From an uncultured Clostridia bacterium (GTDB lineage Bacteria; Bacillota; Clostridia; Christensenellales; UBA1242), in the NCBI GenBank assembly GCA_944363385.1, contig CALVUB010000004.1:1-19955 (forward strand): DNA of 19,955 nt, written 5' to 3'. Each line of letters begins with the position of its first letter. The first letter of the stretch is position 1. Made by a program: the position numbers and the translations under genes. Below, in pieces: positions 14,138 through 19,955 of this stretch. Under the pieces are notes generated by a model. The model did no database searches. It saw nothing but the letters and a program-made list of their open reading frames with translations, and was not told where the DNA came from.

Positions 14138-15937
14138 TTAAAACAGGTCAGAATATCTGCTTGTGTAGTGAACGATTGAATAGCCTTCTCTTGCATTTTC
14201 AAGCATAATTGACTCATAACTGCCTTGGTCTTCTTGATAAAGCTCATCATAAAGCACATCAAAATATGTTTTGTTAACAAGTGGGTTAACTCTGGTGTTA
14301 TATAGAAGATAGATTGCGCTGTCTGGATTGAATTCATCACCTTCGTTGTAAGTCAAGCTATAATTTTCATCAGCAGTAAGCAAAAGCCTTGCAATGTTTT
14401 GATTTTCAGCCATACCTGTGTAGATGATAATATGAAGCCCATAGTTTGTTCTGACATAGTCGGAAGTGTCGCCAAATTGTCCTTCGCCGTTGTTGTAAAG
14501 CTTAAGCCCTGCCTCGTTGAAAGGTTCAACAAAACTTGAAACCGCATTGCCTTCGCTATCCTGCCCTATCACATAGCACGACTCGGCGTTAAACATTCCT
14601 GTGTCTTCGCCATACATATAGATATACTCGTTGATAAGATTTGCTTTTTCAAGCTCGGAAGAAGCATTCGAAAGTTGTGACTGAACCAACTTCAAAAGAC
14701 CTTCTTGCGTTAAAGTGCTTTCTTTTTCAACATAAGTGCCATCGCTTTGCCTTTCTCTTACAACTGGTTTAAGCTGGCTATATAATTTATTAAGGTCGGC
14801 ATTATATTGTTCTCTTGAATAATTGCCATCATAGCTCACATCACTGTCTACAAGTTCTTCTGGAGGGTCGCCCTCATCTGGTGATTGTCCGTAAAATTTT
14901 TTATAATAGCTGTTGTAAAGTTCTTGTTGCTCGTCAGTAAATTTCAAAAGAATGTTTGCAACGGTAAAATATTTTGTGTCCTCACTACCATTTTTATAGT
15001 AATATACGCCTGCTGAATTTTCTTGTATGGTTGTGTCGTAAGAGGAATCACTTTCAATTTCATATTGGACATAACCTCTTCTTACTTTGCTTGAATAGAG
15101 AGACAAAACATCATTTATAGTGACAGAAGAGATTTCGCTGTCATTGTCATATTCTTCGCTGAACACTTCAACGATATAATTTTCATACATAAGGCGAGTA
15201 AGTCTGTCGATTTCTCTTTCAAAAAGGTCTACCGTATCAGTAGAAAGATTTATCCCTTTTTCAGAAGAAATAAGGTCAGCCTTGTATTCATCAAAAGCTT
15301 TTTCATAGTTTTCATTTTCACTTGTGGTGACATAATTTACAAAATTTGTATAAATTTCTTTCAAATCTTCTTCATTTGAATAGTCATGCTTGTTGCTTTC
15401 GTCATATTCAGTATATCCATCAATCACGCTTGTAGAAACATTTAAACGCAAAATCTTTCCATCTTCAATCTTTGCAGTTTTTGTATAGCCAGTAAAAGAA
15501 ATTGTGTCTTCTGAAGTGCTTTCAGGGTCTGTTGTTCCAACAATATCGTCATAATAAGAAGTAAAGTTTTCATAAAGAGCATCAACAGTTTGAGACCAAA
15601 TGTAATCCTTTTCTTTATCTGTAAGACCGCCACGCTTTTCAACAATATTCTCACCTTCAACGACAGTGATTTTTCGATTTTCTGCAAGCGTAAGCGACAT
15701 GTCATATGCCTGTTCTGTGGTGTAGCCATAATACTGCTCATACATTGCGCCATAGTTTGAATAAGACTCAATAAGTTCTTTTTTGGTTATTGTCAAAATT
15801 TTTCCATCTCTTTCAAGAGTAGAAACAATGGTGTTGTAATACATTTCTATGTTGGTTGAAAACAAAGAACAGCCTGTCAAAACCGACATGCTTAAAAGTG
15901 TAAAACAAAGAAGTAGGCCAACGATTTTTTTCTTCAT
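14138..15937 (-). CDS. PrsA/SurA-like parvulin-type peptidylprolyl isomerase lipoprotein
   Basis: This 599-residue lipoprotein has signal MKKKIVGLLL and lipobox LTGC with Cys23. The start at 15937 is chosen because GGAGA lies 5 bases upstream; the ATG at 15949 lacks a site. An N-terminal SurA/PrsA-type helical chaperone region (about 30-290) precedes parvulin-like pieces. The first piece is VANILLKF at 326-333 (the usual 'HILv' strand, without its His). The second is GQFGDTSDYVRTNYGLHIII at about 486-505. PrsA-type proteins fold exported proteins outside the membrane. The position after pth-mfd matches a PPIase gene common in clostridia. The two halves are about 170 residues apart, more than the usual spacing of about 80, so the catalytic domain is expanded or degenerate. 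Confidence 0.82.
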   Translation of the reverse strand: MKKKIVGLLLCFTLLSMSVLTGCSLFSTNIEMYYNTIVSTLERDGKILTITKKELIESYSNYGAMYEQYYGYTTEQAYDMSLTLAENRKITVVEGENIVEKRGGLTDKEKDYIWSQTVDALYENFTSYYDDIVGTTDPESTSEDTISFTGYTKTAKIEDGKILRLNVSTSVIDGYTEYDESNKHDYSNEEDLKEIYTNFVNYVTTSENENYEKAFDEYKADLISSEKGINLSTDTVDLFEREIDRLTRLMYENYIVEVFSEEYDNDSEISSVTINDVLSLYSSKVRRGYVQYEIESDSSYDTTIQENSAGVYYYKNGSEDTKYFTVANILLKFTDEQQELYNSYYKKFYGQSPDEGDPPEELVDSDVSYDGNYSREQYNADLNKLYSQLKPVVRERQSDGTYVEKESTLTQEGLLKLVQSQLSNASSELEKANLINEYIYMYGEDTGMFNAESCYVIGQDSEGNAVSSFVEPFNEAGLKLYNNGEGQFGDTSDYVRTNYGLHIIIYTGMAENQNIARLLLTADENYSLTYNEGDEFNPDSAIYLLYNTRVNPLVNKTYFDVLYDELYQEDQGSYESIMLENAREGYSIVHYTSRYSDLF

Positions 15938-15973
15938 AGAAGTCTCCATTTAAAGCTAAATATCTCAAAAGTG

Positions 15974-16002
15974 ATTTTAACACATTTTCATTAAAATTTC
16001 AA
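15974..16002 (-). promoter_or_regulatory. Promoter of the PrsA-like gene
   Basis: On the minus strand TTGAAA (15997-16002), 17 bases, then TAAAAT (15974-15979) with an extended TGT before it. A leader of about 30 bases reaches GGAGA. The gene can therefore be expressed apart from mfd; no clear terminator separates the two. Confidence 0.6.
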
Positions 16003-16046
16003 AGCATTTTTAAATCTTTTTTAAATTATTGCTAACTTTTTATAAA

Positions 16047-19000
16047 TTAATCATTTTTTAATGCTTTTTCAAAGAAGTTTATAAGTTTTTCAAGTTTGTT
16101 TTCAACCCTTCCACTCAAATTGAAGACAATTTTTACATTGCTATCAAAAACCAGTTTACCTTCAAAAGAAGATAACGCTCTTGCGAGTCTTTCATCAATA
16201 ACATTTTCCTGTTTTTTTAGGTGAATTTCGCTTACCGAGTTGTTTATTCTCACCTTTGTTACCTCAAAATTTCCCGCAAGGTTGCGTAGAAGAGCAAGAT
16301 GGCAAAGGTTTTCAATCTCCTTTGGCACAGTCCCAAAACCGTCAGAGAGCGAAGAAAGAATGTTTTGCATGTCGCTTTGGCTTTCAATTTCGCTGATTCT
16401 AGTGTAGTAAACAATTCGCTCTTCGCTTGAAGTGATATAATTTTCATCGATAAAGGCATCAATTGCCACTTCCATTTTGACATCTTTTTTGTTTTCAAGT
16501 TTTTCGCCTTTAAGTTTTTTAACTTCCTCATCAAGCAGTTTGACAAACATATCATAACCCACTTTTGCAATATGTCCATGTTGCTGTTTGCCAAAAATAT
16601 TGCCTGCCCCACGAATTTCAAGGTCTCGTATGGCAATTTTAAACCCACTTCCAAGACTTGAAAACTCTTTAAGCGCCTCAAGCCTTTTGACAGACTGCTC
16701 AGTCAAAACCTTGTCTTTGGTGTAAGTTAGATATGCATAACTTAGCTTGTCACTGCGTCCAATTCGACCACGAAGTTGATAGAGAGTGCTAAGGCCAAGC
16801 TTGTCAGAGTCAATCACCACCATTGTGTTTGCTTTTGCAAGGTCGACCCCATTTTCAATCAATGTGGTTGAAACTAAAATGTCAAATTCATCTTTATATA
16901 ACCTTTCAATAATATTTTCTAGCACTTTTTCAGGCATTTGACCATGCGCGAAAGCCACTTTTGTCTCAGGCAAAAGCGTTCTGATATGCGCCACAAATTC
17001 CTCTATTGTTTCAACTCGGTTATAGATGACAAAAGAAATCCCACCTCTTGCCTTTTCTCGAGAGAGAACATCTTTCAAAAGTTCGTCATCAAGCTCAGAA
17101 ACATAGGTCTGAATTGGAAGACGGTCTTTTGGAGGTGTTTCAATGACTGAAATATCACGAATGCCAGAGAGTGACATGTTGAGTGTGCGCGGAATTGGCG
17201 TTGCCGATAGCGTAAGCACATCGATTTTTCTGAACTGATTTTTGATTTTTTCCTTATGTTCAACGCCAAAACGCTGTTCTTCATCAAGCACCAAAAGACC
17301 AAGGTCAGAAAAGCCGACATCTCCAGAAAGAAGCCTGTGAGTGCCTATCAAAACATCAATCTTGCCCTCTTTCACCCTCTGCAAAATGTCTTTGATTTGC
17401 TGAGTGGTTTTAAATCGGTTGACCACTGCAACTTTGACGCCAAAGCCTTCAAACCTTGAAGATAAAGTAGCAAAGTGTTGTTGAGACAAAATTGTGGTTG
17501 GGCATAACAGCGCCACCTGCTTGCCGTTATAGACACACTTAAAGATTGCACGCATTGCAACTTCGGTTTTGCCAAAGCCCACATCTCCACAAATCAGCCT
17601 GTCCATAATTTTTCCATTTTCCATGTCTTTATCAATGTCGGCAATTGCTCTTTCTTGGTCGATTGAAAGCTGATAAGGAAATTGGTCGGCAAATTGTTTT
17701 TCCAAAAACTCATCGCGAACAAATTTGAAGCCCTTCTGATTTTGTCTTTCTTTGTAAATTTCGGCAAGCGAAAAAGCCATTTCTCTGATGCTGGCTTTAA
17801 CTCTTTCTTTAAGCCGAGCAAATTCTGCTCCCCCAAGAGAAGAGAGTTTTGGGGTTTCTTCAGAGCCAACATAAGCGGAAAGCGAATTTGCCTCTTCTGA
17901 AGGAAGATAAAGAATACCTCCATTTTTGTATTCAATCACAAAATAGTCTTTTTCAACATCGGCAATTTTCAGCCTTTCAATCTTAATACACTTCCCAATT
18001 CCGTGAAAGGTATGAACAACATAGTCGCCAAGTTTTGGAAGATAGAAAACAGAATGCTTTGATTTGGAAAAAGTGGTGGTGCTATGTTTAAACAAACTGT
18101 CACTGCCAATGCAGACAATATTTTGCTCTATAAAAGAGATTGGGTAAGGAAAATCTAGTGATGAAAGATAAAGTGCGTTTAAATAATTCTCATCATTTTC
18201 AAAATCGCGCCAAGTAAGATTATTTTCATTGCAAAAATCGATAAGTTTTTGCTTGTATTTTTCGTTCCCCGCAAAAAGCACCACTCTCATGCCCATTTTG
18301 CGATAAGAGTTAATGTCATTTTTAAGCGCCAAAAAGTCGGTCAAATAGTTGCGTGAAGGAAAGGTGGAAATTTTATAGTCTGTTTTAAGGTCGTTTAAGC
18401 TGTCAAAAACAAGCAAACTTTTTTGATAGATATAATCGAATGTTGCATAGTTATTTTGATCGAAATATGAAAGCGTTTGATAACTTTGCATAAGCATCTC
18501 GACTTCTTTCTCAAACTTTTCAGGCTCTTCTAAGATAACTTTTTCAGAAAGGTCAACGCATGAGTTTTCGCCTTTGCTTAAAGAGCAAGGAAAAATTGAA
18601 ATTTGCTCCAAATTTTGCAAATTTTTCATATTTTCAAGGTCAAAATAGTGAATTTCCTCCACCAAATCGTCAAAAAATTCAATTCTGACAGGATTTTGTT
18701 CTGTGAGAGGAAAAATATCCAAAATATCGCCACGCAGAGCAAACTGTCCCTTATCTGAAACCAAATCTTCTCTTTGATAGCCTATTTGCGACAGCGTTTG
18801 ACAGAGTTTTGTCAAATCGAAAGTTGAATTTTTTGAAATTTCAAAAGCCTTTATAGCCTTCAAATCAAACTTTACAATTGCAGAGCAAGGCAAAAAGATA
18901 AGATAGTCAAGCTGACCATTTAAAAATTTGCAAGCCCCTTCCACAAAAGGGCGCATGTTGCTTTCGCCTTCGCTTTTGTCAACGGCTGAAGAGATGATTT

Positions 19001-19181
19001 CAACATTCTTGCCTATCATTGAAAGAGCGCGCTTTAATTTGCCAGCACTTGCAAAATTGTCTGACAAAAAAATTGAGGAGCCCTTCAAAAAAGTAAGCAA
19101 AGCTTTTTCGCCGTCACCAGCTCCTGAAATCTTTTTCTTATTAAGCAAAAACAAAATGTCTTTAAAAAATTTTTCTAGCAT
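16047..19181 (-). CDS. mfd: Transcription-repair coupling factor Mfd
   Basis: This 1044-residue DNA translocase removes RNA polymerase stalled at lesions and recruits UvrA. The UvrB-like N-terminal module has [14 protein letters not shown] at 145-158. The RNA polymerase interaction domain is at about 382-435 ([19 protein letters not shown]). The translocase has Walker [10 protein letters not shown] at 532-540, DEEQ at 633-636, SATPIPRTL at 659-667 and motif [10 protein letters not shown] at 802-809. The C-terminal D7 is at about 905-1030. It is about 100 residues shorter than usual (near 1150). The shortening is concentrated in the N-terminal region around residues 200-260. GGGGA precedes the ATG, which overlaps the pth stop region. 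Confidence 0.97.
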   Translation of the reverse strand: MLEKFFKDILFLLNKKKISGAGDGEKALLTFLKGSSIFLSDNFASAGKLKRALSMIGKNVEIISSAVDKSEGESNMRPFVEGACKFLNGQLDYLIFLPCSAIVKFDLKAIKAFEISKNSTFDLTKLCQTLSQIGYQREDLVSDKGQFALRGDILDIFPLTEQNPVRIEFFDDLVEEIHYFDLENMKNLQNLEQISIFPCSLSKGENSCVDLSEKVILEEPEKFEKEVEMLMQSYQTLSYFDQNNYATFDYIYQKSLLVFDSLNDLKTDYKISTFPSRNYLTDFLALKNDINSYRKMGMRVVLFAGNEKYKQKLIDFCNENNLTWRDFENDENYLNALYLSSLDFPYPISFIEQNIVCIGSDSLFKHSTTTFSKSKHSVFYLPKLGDYVVHTFHGIGKCIKIERLKIADVEKDYFVIEYKNGGILYLPSEEANSLSAYVGSEETPKLSSLGGAEFARLKERVKASIREMAFSLAEIYKERQNQKGFKFVRDEFLEKQFADQFPYQLSIDQERAIADIDKDMENGKIMDRLICGDVGFGKTEVAMRAIFKCVYNGKQVALLCPTTILSQQHFATLSSRFEGFGVKVAVVNRFKTTQQIKDILQRVKEGKIDVLIGTHRLLSGDVGFSDLGLLVLDEEQRFGVEHKEKIKNQFRKIDVLTLSATPIPRTLNMSLSGIRDISVIETPPKDRLPIQTYVSELDDELLKDVLSREKARGGISFVIYNRVETIEEFVAHIRTLLPETKVAFAHGQMPEKVLENIIERLYKDEFDILVSTTLIENGVDLAKANTMVVIDSDKLGLSTLYQLRGRIGRSDKLSYAYLTYTKDKVLTEQSVKRLEALKEFSSLGSGFKIAIRDLEIRGAGNIFGKQQHGHIAKVGYDMFVKLLDEEVKKLKGEKLENKKDVKMEVAIDAFIDENYITSSEERIVYYTRISEIESQSDMQNILSSLSDGFGTVPKEIENLCHLALLRNLAGNFEVTKVRINNSVSEIHLKKQENVIDERLARALSSFEGKLVFDSNVKIVFNLSGRVENKLEKLINFFEKALKND

Positions 19182-19681
19182 ATTTTCCCCAAAAGTATGT
19201 CTACTGCCTCGTCAATAGTTTTGTCAAACAGCTCTTTGTTTTTTATCTTTGAAAGCACAAAGTCGGCAAGCTCCATGCTCTTATCTCTGCCAATGCCAAC
19301 CTTAAGCCTTGCAAAATCTTCGCCAACAAATGCTACAATTGAGCGAAGACCATTGTGCGTGCCACTGCTCCCCTTTTCGCGATATCGCAATTTGCCTTCT
19401 GGCAAATCAATGTCGTCACAAACCACAATAATTTTTCCGTCACGATAGCGCTTTTTAAGAAGCGCCACTGCCTCACCAGAATTGTTCATATATGTTGTCG
19501 GTTTGGCAAGAAGCACGCTTTGACCGTTATAAAAGGTTTTCGCAATCATGCATTTATCTTTTGCAACCGAAAAAGAGGCTGACAATTTTTGAGCAAGCCT
19601 GTCAACCACCATAAACCCAATGTTGTGATAGGTGTCTTCATATTCTTTCCCTATATTTCCAAGTCCTACAATGATAACCAT
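19175..19681 (-). CDS. pth: Peptidyl-tRNA hydrolase
   Basis: This 168-residue enzyme releases peptides from peptidyl-tRNA dropped by ribosomes. VGLGNIGKEYEDTYHNIGF carries catalytic His19 (the family usually has TRHN; Tyr replaces Arg here). KPTTYMNNSG is at about 60-69, and DDIDLP with GSSGTHNGLRSI completes the set. It is a little shorter than the common 185-190 residues. The start is 3 bases after the upstream glmU-like stop, and the end overlaps mfd by 7 bases, so the three genes are translationally linked. Confidence 0.97.
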   Translation of the reverse strand: MVIIVGLGNIGKEYEDTYHNIGFMVVDRLAQKLSASFSVAKDKCMIAKTFYNGQSVLLAKPTTYMNNSGEAVALLKKRYRDGKIIVVCDDIDLPEGKLRYREKGSSGTHNGLRSIVAFVGEDFARLKVGIGRDKSMELADFVLSKIKNKELFDKTIDEAVDILLGKIC

Positions 19682-19684
19682 AAC

Positions 19685-19955
19685 TCAAATTGACTCGTTT
19701 ACAATCTTTTCAAATGGCAAAATTCTCTTTCCGTCTGAAATTTTACTTTTTTCAATATATGCCCCTTCAATAACCACATTTTTGCCAATTATGCTGTCTT
19801 TAACAAAGTTGCCACTCTTCAAAATTGCGCCTTTAGATATGATTGTCTGCCCTTCAACCAAGTTATTTCCATAAATAACTGCTCCTGCTTCTATTTCAAC
19901 ATCGGCATCAATTGAAATGTTATCTTCCATTAAAATAACGCCATTTTTGCGATGG
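19685..19955 (-). CDS. glmU: GlmU-like UDP-GlcNAc pyrophosphorylase, C-terminal part, short beta-helix
   Basis: The frame is open to the right edge and ends at TGA (19685-19687). The visible 89 residues start at the junction after the uridyltransferase domain (HRKNGVILMEDN). They continue as a left-handed beta-helix: VEIEAGAVIYG, then VEGQTIISKG, then VKDSIIGKNVVI, ending in LPFEKIVNESI. In GlmU the helix normally runs about 200 residues and holds the acetyltransferase site. Here it stops after about 85, where GPFaxxRP would be. Because pth begins 3 bases later, this is not a hidden frameshift in the last part. The position before pth is classic for glmU in Bacillota. A different nucleotidyltransferase with a short helix is the alternative. 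Confidence 0.75.
   Translation of the reverse strand, partial: HRKNGVILMEDNISIDADVEIEAGAVIYGNNLVEGQTIISKGAILKSGNFVKDSIIGKNVVIEGAYIEKSKISDGKRILPFEKIVNESI

Overview
This is a low-GC, gene-dense chromosomal stretch from a Bacillota (Firmicutes) genome. It is probably an uncultured endospore-forming Clostridia-type organism. Three things suggest this: the glmU-pth-mfd-PrsA-type gene order, a recognisable SpoIIID next to a SpoIIQ-like LytM protein, and many lipobox lipoproteins with strong AGGAGG-type ribosome binding sites. No rRNA, tRNA, CRISPR array, insertion sequence, prophage or riboswitch was seen. The species cannot be named from the sequence alone.

Right side (about 14.1-19.96 kb, minus strand). 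A glmU-like gene enters from the right edge, with an unusually short left-handed beta-helix. It is followed 3 bases later by pth, which overlaps mfd by 7 bases. Next comes a PrsA/SurA-like parvulin lipoprotein with its own promoter. This block covers cell-wall precursor synthesis, translation quality control, transcription-coupled repair and extracytoplasmic folding.

Middle (about 9.8-14.05 kb, minus strand). A flippase-like (UPF0104) membrane protein is followed by a TasA/camelysin-like anchored protein. Then come a small proline-rich membrane protein, a secreted YwmB-position protein, a SpoIIQ-like LytM protein, acyl carrier protein AcpP, and the mother-cell regulator SpoIIID. SigF-like and SigE-like promoter matches lie in front of spoIIQ and spoIIID. 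Several hairpin terminators separate single-gene transcription units.

Left-middle (about 5.8-9.8 kb). Class II fructose-bisphosphate aldolase (plus strand) is divergent from a PepSY-like lipoprotein (minus strand). That lipoprotein is followed by the ribosome-splitting GTPase HflX. HflX converges on a small DUF1858 redox-disulfide protein (plus strand), which is divergent from a PRC-barrel protein (minus strand).

Left (1-5.7 kb, minus strand). A membrane-linked VirB4-type ATPase is followed 55 bases later by a very large Ig-like (Big_2) lipoprotein that runs off the left edge. No relaxase, coupling protein or integrase accompanies them here. This is the least explained and most system-like part of the window.

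A recurring oddity is that hflX, the flippase gene and perhaps the PRC-barrel gene lack a Shine-Dalgarno sequence and carry a -10-like hexamer exactly six bases before an ATG. This suggests leaderless transcripts. No gene-free stretch exceeds about 140 bases.
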